DNA from: Gammaproteobacteria bacterium
GTDB lineage: Bacteria; Pseudomonadota; Gammaproteobacteria; HyVt-429
Assembly: GCA_013152415.1 (NCBI GenBank)
Contig: JAADGI010000020.1
Coordinates: 1 to 58,128 of the forward strand
DNA length: 58,128 nt
Direction: 5' to 3'
Positions within the stretch are counted from its first letter, which is position 1. Each line of letters starts with the position of its first letter. A model generated the notes under the pieces. The model did no database searches. It worked only from the letters and a program-made list of their open reading frames with translations, and was not told the origin of the DNA. Below are positions 17,327 to 26,257 of this stretch, piece after piece. The translations under genes were made by a program, and so were the position numbers.

Positions 17327-19507
17327 CTAGTAAGTCCTTGCATTCATATTGCGTTCTGCCGCCAAGGCCTGGTCGGCAGCGGCCTCGACTCTAACCGCAC
17401 AATGTTTAAACGCCGGTTGCCGCGAGTGGGGGTCTAACAGGCCCAAACTCAAACGATTGGCACATTCGTGAAAGTGAAACGGAATAAAAACCATATTGGG
17501 TGGCACCCTGTGGGTCAATTGCACCAGCACCACGGCATCCCCCCGCCTTGAGCTCAGCCGTGCATAGCGGCCGTGTTCGATACCCAGGGCCTTGGCCGCA
17601 TCAGGATTCATTTCCATATAGGGGGTGGGACTGAATTTATTGAGGTTACCCACCTTGCCGGTACGCGTACGGGTATGAAAATGCTCCACCACCCGGCCAC
17701 TGTTAAGCCAAAATGGAAAGGCGTCATCGGGCCTTTCGTTGTTATCCACAAAGGGCAAGGCAATCAACCTGGCCTTACCGTCCGGGTATTGAAACACCCC
17801 GTCGCTATACAATCGCGGTGTCCCCGTCTCGGCATCTTCATGACAGGGCCATTGAATACCCCGTTGCTGTTCTATCTTTGCATAGCTCATGCCCGAGTAG
17901 TCCAGCATCCGGCCTTTGGATAAATCACGTAACTCGTCAAAAACACCCTCGGCCGTGTCGGGAAAGCGAATCTTCTTTCCCGCCTCAAAGTGCTTTGCCA
18001 CTGCGTTAAAAATCCACAGATCGGGTTTTGAATCGGCATAAGGTGCGATGACATTCCGGGTGAGATTGACGCGCCGCTCGGTATTGGTGAAACAACCCTC
18101 TTTCTCCGCCCAGATGGCAGCGGGAAGGTAGACGTGGCTGTATTCATTGGTTTCCACGTCGCTATAGGCATCTTGCACCACCAGGAATTCCAGTTTTTCC
18201 AGGGTCTTGCGGATGCGTGCGGTATGGCTCATCGAGGTCATGGGATTGGTCGCCACCAACCAAAGCCCCTTGATTTGACCGCTCTCGATAGCCGGAAAGA
18301 TGTCGGTTTGAAACAGGCCTCTTTTGGGGGGCAAAAATTCCGCGTCGATGCCCCAATAATCCGCCACGGTTTTGCGGTCCTCTTCATTCTCCAGGGAACG
18401 ATAGCCCGGAAGCCCGGAACAGGCTGACCACTCCCGGGTGCCCATGGCATTACACTGGCCGGTAATAGATAAACTGGTGCCGCCGGCTTTGCCGATATTG
18501 CCGGTAATTAAATTGAGATTATTGATGGCCACCACACCGTCAGAGCCGTGTGTGCTCTGATTGATGCCCATGGTCCAAATGGTCATGGCGGCACCGGCCC
18601 GGGCATAGAGTCTGGCCACATTGCGGATCGTGTCTTCATCAATGCCGCAGACAGGTGCTGCCGTAACAGGATCATACTGGGCCACCAACTCAGCGAAGCG
18701 ATCAAAATCCTGAGTATGGGCGGCAATGTAATTTCGATCCTCAAGGCCTTCATCCAGAATCACGTGGGCCAGGGCATTGAGCAGTACGAGGTCGGTTCCA
18801 GGCGTAATGGGTAAATGGATGTCCGCCATCTGCGCAAACATGGTGACCCTGGGGTCGACGACGATGACGGGAAATTTTCTCTTTTCAAGCGCCTGCTTGA
18901 GTCGCCAGAAAATAATGGGATGCTGCTCCGGCAGATTGCTGCCAATGGCCAACAGGCATTCGGTGTGCTCAAAATCCTCGTAGCAGCCGGGGGGGCCGTC
19001 AGAGCCAAAAGAACGCTTGTAACCCGATACCGCTGACGCCATGCACAGGGTCGTATTGCCATCGTAATTATTGGTCCCTATCACGCCCCGTGCCAGTTTC
19101 CCCAAGGTATAAAACTCTTCGGTCATGATCTGGCCGGTGGAGACAATGGCAAACGCATCCCGGCCGTGTTGCTTTTGGATACGCTTAATTTCGTCGGCTA
19201 CCCTGGTGAGGGACACATCCCAACCCACTTCACGAAATTTGTCGTGGGGGTGTTCACGCATCAGGGGCACACGGCCACGGTTGGCGGTCCGAAAAAGTTC
19301 ATGCTCAAACAGACCCTTGAGGCACAGCTTGCCTCGATTGACCGCAGCGGACCCCACCCCCCTGGAAGTTACCGCTTCACCCTTTTCATTCAGACCCACC
19401 TCGATGGAACAACCGGTGGAACAATAGCCACAGGTGGTGTATTTCCAATCGACGACACCTTTGTCGGCGATCTTGATGGGGTTTTTGTGTTTACGACCCA
19501 ATAACAT
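17327..19507 (-). CDS. nasA: Assimilatory nitrate reductase catalytic subunit
   Basis: A molybdopterin oxidoreductase of 726 residues. The N-terminus holds the 4Fe-4S motif CGYCSTGCSIEVGL (residues 27-40) with the fourth Cys in GKLCLKG near residue 62. Molybdopterin domains follow, with NTTLCMASAVSGYKRSFGSDGP near 150, where TLCMASA carries the likely Mo ligand, and the dinucleotide-binding C-terminus (LNSGRVVEHFHTRTRTGKV, SSRRGDAVVLVQLTHRVPPN). There is no twin-arginine signal, so it is cytoplasmic. It is shorter than Klebsiella-type NasA because the C-terminal BFD-like iron-sulfur domain is missing, which fits delivery of electrons by the adjacent iron-sulfur/anchor fusion. The nirBD genes upstream would reduce its nitrite product. 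Substrate is inferred from the neighbours; formate dehydrogenase is the alternative and less likely. Confidence 0.9.
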   Translation of the reverse strand: MLLGRKHKNPIKIADKGVVDWKYTTCGYCSTGCSIEVGLNEKGEAVTSRGVGSAAVNRGKLCLKGLFEHELFRTANRGRVPLMREHPHDKFREVGWDVSLTRVADEIKRIQKQHGRDAFAIVSTGQIMTEEFYTLGKLARGVIGTNNYDGNTTLCMASAVSGYKRSFGSDGPPGCYEDFEHTECLLAIGSNLPEQHPIIFWRLKQALEKRKFPVIVVDPRVTMFAQMADIHLPITPGTDLVLLNALAHVILDEGLEDRNYIAAHTQDFDRFAELVAQYDPVTAAPVCGIDEDTIRNVARLYARAGAAMTIWTMGINQSTHGSDGVVAINNLNLITGNIGKAGGTSLSITGQCNAMGTREWSACSGLPGYRSLENEEDRKTVADYWGIDAEFLPPKRGLFQTDIFPAIESGQIKGLWLVATNPMTSMSHTARIRKTLEKLEFLVVQDAYSDVETNEYSHVYLPAAIWAEKEGCFTNTERRVNLTRNVIAPYADSKPDLWIFNAVAKHFEAGKKIRFPDTAEGVFDELRDLSKGRMLDYSGMSYAKIEQQRGIQWPCHEDAETGTPRLYSDGVFQYPDGKARLIALPFVDNNERPDDAFPFWLNSGRVVEHFHTRTRTGKVGNLNKFSPTPYMEMNPDAAKALGIEHGRYARLSSRRGDAVVLVQLTHRVPPNMVFIPFHFHECANRLSLGLLDPHSRQPAFKHCAVRVEAAADQALAAERNMNARTY

Positions 19508-19542
19508 GGTCTATGCCGAGATTCAGAAACATAAATTTAAAA

Positions 19543-19590
19543 AGGTGGGCAGAAGTACTGCCCGGAGTGAGATTCACTTCTCACCACCAC
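19543..19590 (-). promoter_or_regulatory. Stem-loop between nirD and nasA
   Basis: On either strand the gap can fold into a long interrupted stem: GGTGG (19544-19548) pairs with CCACC (19584-19588) and AGAAGT (19551-19556) with ACTTCT (19576-19581). A smaller perfect hairpin GGGCAG-AAGTA-CTGCCC at 19547-19563 competes with it. It is the only gap of note inside the nirB-nirD-nasA unit. It could act in transcript processing, pausing or attenuation; two exclusive folds are suggestive, but no T-run follows. Confidence 0.5.
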
Positions 19591-19956
19591 CTACTTGTGA
19601 GTGCATTTTTTATTGGGGATCAGGGACAGTAGGATACGGTCACCTTCGAGCCTGACCGGAAAGCGCGTGGTGCAGCCCTCATCGGGTGCCACCGCCTCAC
19701 CGCTGTCGAGATGAATCTTCCAATCGTGCATGGGACAGGCCACCCGCTTGCCATGGACGATACCCTGGGATAGGGGTCCTCCCCTGTGGGGGCAACGATC
19801 ACGCAACGCAAAGACCTCATCGTCTGCAGTACGAAAAATTGCGATGTCACCTTTTGCACTTTTAACCACGCGTGCGCCCAAAGATGGAATGTCTTTGAGA
19901 CTGCCCACATCAATCCATTGGGTGTCTTGATCTTCTAAACCGGGTACTGCTTGCAT
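19591..19956 (-). CDS. nirD: Nitrite reductase small subunit, Rieske type
   Basis: NirD is the small subunit of the NAD(P)H nitrite reductase. The 121-residue protein is a Rieske-fold domain with CPHRGG near residue 53 and CPMHDW near residue 72, that is Cys-x-His and Cys-x2-His with the usual spacing, so it should bind a 2Fe-2S cluster, unlike the E. coli NirD which has lost the ligands. It lies 29 bases downstream of nirB and upstream of nasA. Confidence 0.94.
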   Translation of the reverse strand: MQAVPGLEDQDTQWIDVGSLKDIPSLGARVVKSAKGDIAIFRTADDEVFALRDRCPHRGGPLSQGIVHGKRVACPMHDWKIHLDSGEAVAPDEGCTTRFPVRLEGDRILLSLIPNKKCTHK

Positions 19957-19985
19957 CTATTCGCCCTCAGTGTCACAGATTTTGG

Positions 19986-22421
19986 TTAGCCGACTTTTTT
20001 TAGTGGCGTAAATTCATGTTTATCCAATCCCTCTGCACGTTCCGCCCACGGGTCCACCTGTGCAAATTTTTGTGACGCATAAAATCGCTGAGCCAGGGTC
20101 TGCCGCCCTTCTGCATTATCGACCATTTCGTCTTTAATAAAAGAAAGTCCCACACGCTCGATCCAGGGGGCGGTACGCTCCAGGTAGTGGGCGCGTTCAC
20201 GATACAACTGCAAAAAGGCCGCGCAGTATTCCAGCACTGCCTCGGCACTGTCGACATGACAGAGAAAATCCGTGGCGCGTACCTTGACGCCACCATTGCC
20301 GCCGACGTGTAACTCCCAACCAGAATCCACCGCCACCACACCAAAATCCTTGATCGTGGCCTCGGCGCAATTGCGCGGACAACCGGATACCGCCAACTTG
20401 AACTTGTGCGGCGTCCAGGAGCCCCAGGTCAGTTTTTCCAGATCAATCCCCATCTTGGTGGAATTCTGGGTGCCAAAGCGGCACCAGTCAGAACCGACAC
20501 AGGTCTTTACCGTACGCACGGCCTTGCCATAGGCGTGCCCGGAGACAAAACCGGCCTTGGACAGATCCCCCCAGATTGCGGGTAACACGGATTTTGCAAT
20601 GCCCAATAAGTCGATGCGCTGCCCACCGGTGATATGGACGGTGGGCACCTCATATTTTTCCGCTATCTGGGCCAGGGACTTGAGCTGGGCCGGGGTGGTA
20701 TCTCCCCCCCAGATACGCGGCACGATGGAGTAGCTTCCGTCCTTTTGAATATTGGCATGAACGCGCTCATTAATGAACCGTGATTGGTAATCATCCTTGT
20801 ACTCACCCGGCCAGGCGCAAACCAGATAATAATTCAACGCAGGCCGGCACTTGCCGCAGCCATCCGGGGTCTTCCACTCCAGAAAGTCCAATACCTTGCG
20901 CACACTCTTCAACTCATTTTTGGCGATGGCTCCGCGAATGTCGTCGTGACTGTAGTCGGTACAGGCACACAGGGGCTTGAGGTGGGGGGCCACAGAATAA
21001 TCACCGCCCACCGTCAGGGCCAACAGGCTTTCTACCAGGCCCGTACAAGAGCCACAGGAACTGGAGGCCTTGGTATGGGCACGGACATCATCCAAGGTAA
21101 AAAGCTTTTTCTCATTGATGGCCTTGACGATGTCACCTTTGGAGACCCCGTTACAACCACAAATTTCGGCACTGTCGGACATGGCCGCAACCCGATTGTC
21201 ATCACCGTGTCCGGAATCACCCAAGTGGCCCTGGCCAAATAAAATGGTTTTACGAAAATCACTGATATCGGTTTCATCACGCAAAAGATCGAAATACCAC
21301 GAGCCATCAATGGTATCGCCGTACATCACCGCACCCTGGATACGATTGTCCCGCACCACTAGTTTACGATAGATCCCCTGGGCCTCATCACGGAAAACCA
21401 ATTCTTCAGTATTTTCATCACCTTCAAAATTGCCCGCCGAAAAAAGATCAATCCCCGTTACTTTCAGTTTTGTCGATGTCACCGACCCTTCGTAACGTCG
21501 AATGCCCAGGTGGGCCAGATGGTTGGCGCATACCCTGGACATTTCAAACAAAGGGGCCACTAGGCCATAGGTCAGGCCACGGTGTTGTACGCATTCGCCT
21601 ACCGCATAGATGCGAGGGTCATAGGTTTGCAGGGTATCGCTCACCACGATGCCACGCTCACAGTGGATACCGGCGGTTTGCGCCAGTGAAATATTAGGTC
21701 GAATCCCCACCGCCATCACCACCAGGTCGGCATAGATCTCGGTGCCGTCTTTGAATCTCACCTTCTCGACGTGCTGATCACCGATAATCGCTTCGGTTTC
21801 TGCCGCCATCAGAAAATGCAACCCACGTTCCTCCAAAGACCGTTTCAACATCGTGGCCGCAGAGGCATCCAGTTGCCGTTCCATCAGGGTATCGAGCAGA
21901 TGGACGACGGTAACACTCATGCCTTGCTGCATCAGTCCATTGGCCGCCTCGAGTCCCAGGAGCCCGCCACCGATAATAACGGCGTGTTTCTTTTTCTTGG
22001 CCGCCTCAAGCATGCTGTTGACATCGTGGATGTCACGAAAACCAATCACACCGGGCAGATCATTTCCTGGCACCGGGATCATAAAGGGCTGCGAGCCGGT
22101 CGCCAGTAACAGGCGTTCATAGGAATCACTGCTGCCATCGGCACAGACCACCTTACGGTTCCTGCGGTCTATCTTGGTAATGGCCTTACCTTTGTGCAGA
22201 TTGATGCCGTTATCGCTGTACCATTGCTCATCATTGATGATGATGTCGTCCACCGTCTTTTCACCTGCGAGTAAATGCGACAACATGATGCGGTTGTAAT
22301 TGCCATAGGGTTCTTCACCATAGACGGTGATGTCGTAATGGTCCGGGGCCAGTTTGAGTACTTCTTCCAGGGTGCGTACGCCGGCCATGCCATTGCCGAC
22401 CAAAATTAATTTTTCTTTCAT
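19986..22421 (-). CDS. nirB: NAD(P)H nitrite reductase large subunit
   Basis: NirB reduces nitrite to ammonium with six electrons in the cytoplasm. The 811-residue protein has a FAD domain starting LILVGNGMAGVRTLEEV, an NAD(P)H domain with HAVIIGGGLLGLEAANGL near residue 147, BFD-like 2Fe-2S cysteines near residues 420-530 (CGCNGVSKGDIV and SSCGSCTGLV), and the siroheme/4Fe-4S region CVGSDWCRFGTQ and SGCPRNCAEATIKDFGV near 640-690. Length is normal. GGAG lies eight bases before the ATG. A sigma-54 promoter is about 50 bases upstream. First gene of nirB-nirD-nasA-anchor. Confidence 0.97.
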   Translation of the reverse strand: MKEKLILVGNGMAGVRTLEEVLKLAPDHYDITVYGEEPYGNYNRIMLSHLLAGEKTVDDIIINDEQWYSDNGINLHKGKAITKIDRRNRKVVCADGSSDSYERLLLATGSQPFMIPVPGNDLPGVIGFRDIHDVNSMLEAAKKKKHAVIIGGGLLGLEAANGLMQQGMSVTVVHLLDTLMERQLDASAATMLKRSLEERGLHFLMAAETEAIIGDQHVEKVRFKDGTEIYADLVVMAVGIRPNISLAQTAGIHCERGIVVSDTLQTYDPRIYAVGECVQHRGLTYGLVAPLFEMSRVCANHLAHLGIRRYEGSVTSTKLKVTGIDLFSAGNFEGDENTEELVFRDEAQGIYRKLVVRDNRIQGAVMYGDTIDGSWYFDLLRDETDISDFRKTILFGQGHLGDSGHGDDNRVAAMSDSAEICGCNGVSKGDIVKAINEKKLFTLDDVRAHTKASSSCGSCTGLVESLLALTVGGDYSVAPHLKPLCACTDYSHDDIRGAIAKNELKSVRKVLDFLEWKTPDGCGKCRPALNYYLVCAWPGEYKDDYQSRFINERVHANIQKDGSYSIVPRIWGGDTTPAQLKSLAQIAEKYEVPTVHITGGQRIDLLGIAKSVLPAIWGDLSKAGFVSGHAYGKAVRTVKTCVGSDWCRFGTQNSTKMGIDLEKLTWGSWTPHKFKLAVSGCPRNCAEATIKDFGVVAVDSGWELHVGGNGGVKVRATDFLCHVDSAEAVLEYCAAFLQLYRERAHYLERTAPWIERVGLSFIKDEMVDNAEGRQTLAQRFYASQKFAQVDPWAERAEGLDKHEFTPLKKVG

Positions 22422-22468
22422 GTAGTGTCTCCGGCTGGGATACAGTATCTGAGCTTGCTCAGCCTAAT

Positions 22469-22484
22469 GGCAAAACCCGTGCCA
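22469..22484 (-). promoter_or_regulatory. Sigma-54 promoter of nirB
   Basis: The minus strand reads TGGCACGGGTTTTGCC, an almost perfect match to the sigma-54 consensus TGGCACG-N4-TTGCW, with GG and GC exactly ten bases apart. Transcription would begin near 22458, leaving a leader of about 37 bases to the nirB ATG at 22421. Sigma-54 control of nitrate assimilation normally acts with NtrC. Confidence 0.85.
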
Positions 22485-22550
22485 CAGTATACAAACATCA
22501 TAAGCCATTGTATTTATTGTATATTTCAAGTTTCTGCCTTAAACCATGGG

Positions 22551-22596
22551 GTGACTCCCTGGTGCAACATCCCGCTACATTGCACTAATTCGGCAC
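22551..22596. promoter_or_regulatory. Possible NtrC enhancer sites
   Basis: TGACTCCCTGGTGCA (22552-22566) and TGCACTAATTCGGCA (22581-22595) each have one perfect half of the NtrC consensus TGCACC-N5-GGTGCA and one weak half. They lie about 90-120 bases from the nirB sigma-54 promoter and about 280 bases from the narK promoter, suitable distances for an enhancer serving both. The match is partial, so this is tentative. Confidence 0.4.
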
Positions 22597-22611
22597 AAAG
22601 TCTCTCCCGCC

Positions 22612-22625
22612 CTGGTGATCACCAG
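22612..22625. promoter_or_regulatory. Perfect palindrome CTGGTGATCACCAG
   Basis: A perfect 14-base palindrome in the middle of the nirB/narK region, close to the possible NtrC sites. It may be an operator for a dimeric regulator. I do not recognise a regulator with this site, and no regulator gene lies next to it. Confidence 0.4.
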
Positions 22626-22856
22626 AACCCCGAAGACCGATATGAAAGTGTCGCATCCGAAGCCGACTGCACAAAAGCCGGGCATCTGATAACGGGATTG
22701 GGCGATTGCAGTGCAGCTAACATGGCAAACAAATCGCACAAGGAAAATGGATGGCGCACGACAGGAATTATTTTATCTCTCTTTTTCCCAGCAAACTACC
22801 TGCTTTATTCGGCACCGGGCAGCTTTTTCATGAGTTAATTTTTGTCAATCAAATTC

Positions 22857-22872
22857 TGGCATACCCCTTGCT
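22857..22872 (+). promoter_or_regulatory. Sigma-54 promoter of the transporter gene
   Basis: TGGCATACCCCTTGCT has GG and GC ten bases apart and matches TGGCAC-N5-TTGCW at most positions. The expected start of transcription is near 22883, about 33 bases before the ATG at 22916. It mirrors the nirB promoter in the other direction, which supports both calls. Confidence 0.8.
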
Positions 22873-22915
22873 ATCACGTGAGCATCGGTACGTAACTTCA
22901 TGATGGAGCATTCTT

Positions 22916-24391
22916 ATGTCTATAGACGTCAGCAAACTTAATTTATTTTCCTTCTCTGGAAAGGAAAAAATCTTGCACCTGAGCTGGTTTGCCTTTTTCC
23001 TAAGCTTCATCGTGTGGTTCAACCATGCACCCCTACTCGCGTCTATTCGGGAACAATTTGGACTCACAGAACAAGAAGTGAAGACATTATTGATACTCAA
23101 TGTGGCCTTAACGATCCCCGCTCGGATTATCGTCGGCATGTTGGTTGATGCCTTCGGACCACGACGCATGTATTCCTTGTTGCTGGTTTTATCCAGCTTT
23201 TTATGCTTTGGCTTCGCCATGGCCGATGATTATGAAAGCCTGGCCTTGATGCGTTTTCTATTAGGATTTGTCGGTGCCGGCTTCGTTATCGGCATTCGCA
23301 TGATCAGCGAGTGGTTTCCAGCCCGCCAAGTGGGCCTGGCTGAAGGCATCTACGGTGGTTGGGGCAACTTTGGGTCTGCCGCCGCGGCTCTGAGCCTGCC
23401 CACCCTGGCACTGGCATTTGGTGGCGACAACGGCTGGCGCTGGGCTGTGGCCACTACCGGTGTACTCGCACTTATCTATGCACTTGTCTATTTCTTTTCG
23501 GTATCAGACACCCCCAAGGGTTCCACCTATTTCAAGCCCAAAAAAAACGGTGCTATGGAAGTCACCAGCAAGGGGGATTTCTTCTTATACCTGGTGATGA
23601 ACATACCCATGTATGGGGCACTGGCTTTACTGAGTTGGAAACTGGGTCCTGACCACCTCAATTTGTTAAATACTCTCACCACGGACAGTATTTACGCGGT
23701 TCTTATCGGTATATACCTTTTTCAGACTGTCCGCATCTATCAGATCAATAAGCACGTCTTCACAGAGGAGATACCGGAGATTGAACGCTACCATTTTAAA
23801 CAAGTTGCGGTATTGAACCTGACCTACCTGGTCACCTTCGGCTCAGAACTGGCGGTGGTGTCCATGCTGCCCTTGTTCTTTCTGGATACATTCGATATTT
23901 CACCGGTTGCTGCAGGTATGTTGGCCTCGGGTTATGCCTTCATGAACCTGGTGGCACGCCCGGGGGGAGGACTGATCAGCGATAGGTTTGGCCGTAAAAA
24001 ATCGCTCGTTATTTTGCTCATCGGCCTGGGGGCGGGTTATTTGATCATGAGTCAGATCGACTCGACCTGGCCTCTGATCCTGGCCGTCGCTGCGACCATG
24101 CTGTGCTCCTTTTTCGTCCAGTCCGGGGAAGGTGCCGTATTTGCCATGGTGCCATTGGTCAAGCGCCGTCTTACCGGTCAAGTGGCAGGGATGACAGGGG
24201 CCTACGGCAGCGTCGGTGCAGTGAGTTTTCTGACCGTGTTATCTTTTGTCTCAGCACAGATATTCTTTTTGGTGATTGCCATTGCTGCCATCGCTGCCAT
24301 CATTGCGGTGGTGTTCTTTCTGGATGAACCCCGCGGGCAAATGGCCGAAGTGTTGCCGGATGGCACCGTACAAATGATTGATGTGACCTGA
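22916..24391 (+). CDS. narK: Nitrate/nitrite transporter, NarK/NrtP family
   Basis: A 491-residue major facilitator protein that brings nitrate (and may export nitrite) across the inner membrane. Helices begin near residue 20; the MFS loop motif [14 protein letters not shown] is near residue 80 and the nitrate-signature-like stretches [19 protein letters not shown] (residues 118-136) and [20 protein letters not shown] (near 340) are visible, the second with the family's Arg. Starts at ATG 22916 after GGAG, behind a sigma-54 promoter. Opposite nirBD-nasA, upstream of the phosphatase-kinase and moaA, which points to uptake for assimilation. Symbol may equally be nasA or nrtP type in other systems. 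Confidence 0.93.
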   Translation: MSIDVSKLNLFSFSGKEKILHLSWFAFFLSFIVWFNHAPLLASIREQFGLTEQEVKTLLILNVALTIPARIIVGMLVDAFGPRRMYSLLLVLSSFLCFGFAMADDYESLALMRFLLGFVGAGFVIGIRMISEWFPARQVGLAEGIYGGWGNFGSAAAALSLPTLALAFGGDNGWRWAVATTGVLALIYALVYFFSVSDTPKGSTYFKPKKNGAMEVTSKGDFFLYLVMNIPMYGALALLSWKLGPDHLNLLNTLTTDSIYAVLIGIYLFQTVRIYQINKHVFTEEIPEIERYHFKQVAVLNLTYLVTFGSELAVVSMLPLFFLDTFDISPVAAGMLASGYAFMNLVARPGGGLISDRFGRKKSLVILLIGLGAGYLIMSQIDSTWPLILAVAATMLCSFFVQSGEGAVFAMVPLVKRRLTGQVAGMTGAYGSVGAVSFLTVLSFVSAQIFFLVIAIAAIAAIIAVVFFLDEPRGQMAEVLPDGTVQMIDVT

Positions 24392-24464
24392 TCGCCTTGT
24401 TGATTCCTTTTTGTTGCGGCCTGTTGCTGGGTATACTGCACCCACAGTTCCTCTGAGACAATCC

Positions 24465-26171
24465 ATGCCACAAAAATTACACGTCACCTCCGCGCTGTGG
24501 AGTGAGGCAGGCATTAAACCTGTCAACGAGGATGCCTGTGGTATCCGTATTCCAGAGGGGGCATTGCGCAACACCAAGGGTATCGCCGCCGTGGTGGCAG
24601 ACGGTATCAGCGGCAGTGAAGCAGGCAAGGAAGCCAGCTCCGCCTGTGTGCAAGGTTTTTTGACCGACTACTTTAGTACACCGGAAACCTGGTCGGTAAA
24701 AAATTCTGGTGGCAAGGTGCTGGCAGCATTGAATCGCTGGCTCTATGGCCAGGGCCATCGGCTCTATCAATCGGACCGCGCCCTGGTGACCACCTTCAGT
24801 GCCCTGGTGATCAAATCAAACAGTGCCTATTTGTTTCACGTAGGCGATACTCGCATCTATCGCTTACGTGCTAATGAATTCATCTGCCTTACCCACGACC
24901 ACCGAATCCGCCTGTCAGGGGACAAGAACTACCTGGGGCGCGCCATGGGGGTGGACCTGCACATTGATATTGATTTCCGAATAGACCCTACCGAAGTCGG
25001 GGATACCTACCTCCTCACCACCGATGGAATACACGATTATCTGGAACAGTCTGCCATTGAAGAAATCTTAAACCGTTATCGTGATGACCCAAAGGTGGGT
25101 GTCCGCACCCTGGGTAAAGCGGCTTTGGAGAACGGTAGCCGCGATAACGTCACCTGCCAAATACTGCGTATTGATCGTCTGCCCAATCAGGACGAACATG
25201 AGTTCTATCGACACTTGACGGAACTCCCCTTCCCGCCGCCTCTGGAAGTGGGGATGGTATTGGATGGCTACAAAATACTCCGCGAAATACACGCCAGCAA
25301 ACGTACCCAGATCTATGTCGCCCTGGACGTGGACAGCAATCAACGGGTCATACTGAAAACACCATCAGTCAATTTTGATGACGATCCGGCCTACATTGAG
25401 CAATTTTTACAGGAAGAATGGGCTGGGAAGCGCATTGACAGCCCTAATGTCCTCAAAGTAATAGACCCACACCGCCGTCGACAGTGTTTGTATTACGTCA
25501 CCGAGTATCTGGAGGGACAGACCCTGCGTTCCTGGATGCAGGATCACCCCAAGCCGACATTGGTCGAAGTGAGGGCTATCATCGAACAAATATCTGTGGG
25601 CCTGAGATCGTTCCATCGCATGGAGATGATTCATCAGGACCTGAAGCCGGAAAATATCCTCATCGACAAGAATGGTCTGGTCAAGATTATTGATTTTGGT
25701 TCTGCCAAAATTGCCGGAATTGAGGAAATTGCCACCCCGGTCAGTAACAAGGGTCCCTTGGGGACAGTCAACTACACCGCACCAGAATACTTACAGGGAT
25801 GTCGTGGTAGCAATCGATCAGACATCTACTCTCTGGCTGTGATTGCCTATGAACTGCTTACCGGAAAACTCCCCTTTGGTGACAGCCCAAACCTGCGTAA
25901 GCTACAGGCAGGTTACCACTCAGCCTCTGAGCGCAATCCAGAAATACCTGCGTGGATGGATGCCGCTCTGGAAAAGGCCCTCGCCTTTTCTCCGGAAAAA
26001 CGCTATGAAGTGCTGTCGGAATTTTTGCACGATCTTTCTCACCCCAGTGCAGTTCTGGTGCGTTCTGATTTCGTACCCCTTATTGATCGAAATCCAGTAG
26101 CTTTCTGGCGGAGCCTGGCACTGCTGTTTTTGTTGATCAACATCGTATTATCCTACCTACTGACACACTAA
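24465..26171 (+). CDS. PP2C phosphatase-Ser/Thr kinase fusion
   Basis: A 568-residue protein from the ATG at 24465 (MPQKLHVTSALW); a longer frame to 24411 is unlikely. The first 230 residues are a PP2C phosphatase: NEDACGI near 20, VVADGISGSEAG near 42, FHVGDTRIYRLR near 120, TTDGIHDY near 185 and GSRDNVTCQ near 220. Residues 260-530 are an eukaryotic-type kinase with ILKTPS for the ATP lysine, HQDLKPENIL for the catalytic loop (HQD instead of HRD), IDFGSAK and GTVNYTAPEY; the glycine loop is degenerate. A single membrane helix ends the protein. It lies 74 bases after the transporter gene; such fusions recur beside nitrate assimilation genes in gammaproteobacteria. Its targets are unknown; control of the transporter or reductase is an inference. 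Confidence 0.93.
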   Translation: MPQKLHVTSALWSEAGIKPVNEDACGIRIPEGALRNTKGIAAVVADGISGSEAGKEASSACVQGFLTDYFSTPETWSVKNSGGKVLAALNRWLYGQGHRLYQSDRALVTTFSALVIKSNSAYLFHVGDTRIYRLRANEFICLTHDHRIRLSGDKNYLGRAMGVDLHIDIDFRIDPTEVGDTYLLTTDGIHDYLEQSAIEEILNRYRDDPKVGVRTLGKAALENGSRDNVTCQILRIDRLPNQDEHEFYRHLTELPFPPPLEVGMVLDGYKILREIHASKRTQIYVALDVDSNQRVILKTPSVNFDDDPAYIEQFLQEEWAGKRIDSPNVLKVIDPHRRRQCLYYVTEYLEGQTLRSWMQDHPKPTLVEVRAIIEQISVGLRSFHRMEMIHQDLKPENILIDKNGLVKIIDFGSAKIAGIEEIATPVSNKGPLGTVNYTAPEYLQGCRGSNRSDIYSLAVIAYELLTGKLPFGDSPNLRKLQAGYHSASERNPEIPAWMDAALEKALAFSPEKRYEVLSEFLHDLSHPSAVLVRSDFVPLIDRNPVAFWRSLALLFLLINIVLSYLLTH

Positions 26172-26257
26172 AATGCCCCCAATGGGCTTGTACTGGGTGC
26201 TGACATGCCCGATTATTCACACTGGCCAACGCACTGCTGACAGACACGCATGAGTCT

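Larger units (their letters stand above)
22422..22915. other. Divergent regulatory region of nirB and narK
   Basis: These 494 bases hold no credible gene; the open frame 22425-22838 on the plus strand has no recognisable content and overlaps the promoter elements. The region contains two sigma-54-type promoters, possible NtrC half-sites and a perfect 14-base palindrome, listed separately. The layout is that of a nitrogen-regulated divergent promoter. Confidence 0.7.

Noticed and set aside
22425..22838. Plus-strand frame between nirB and narK
   Set aside because: It covers promoter elements and has no recognisable protein content.
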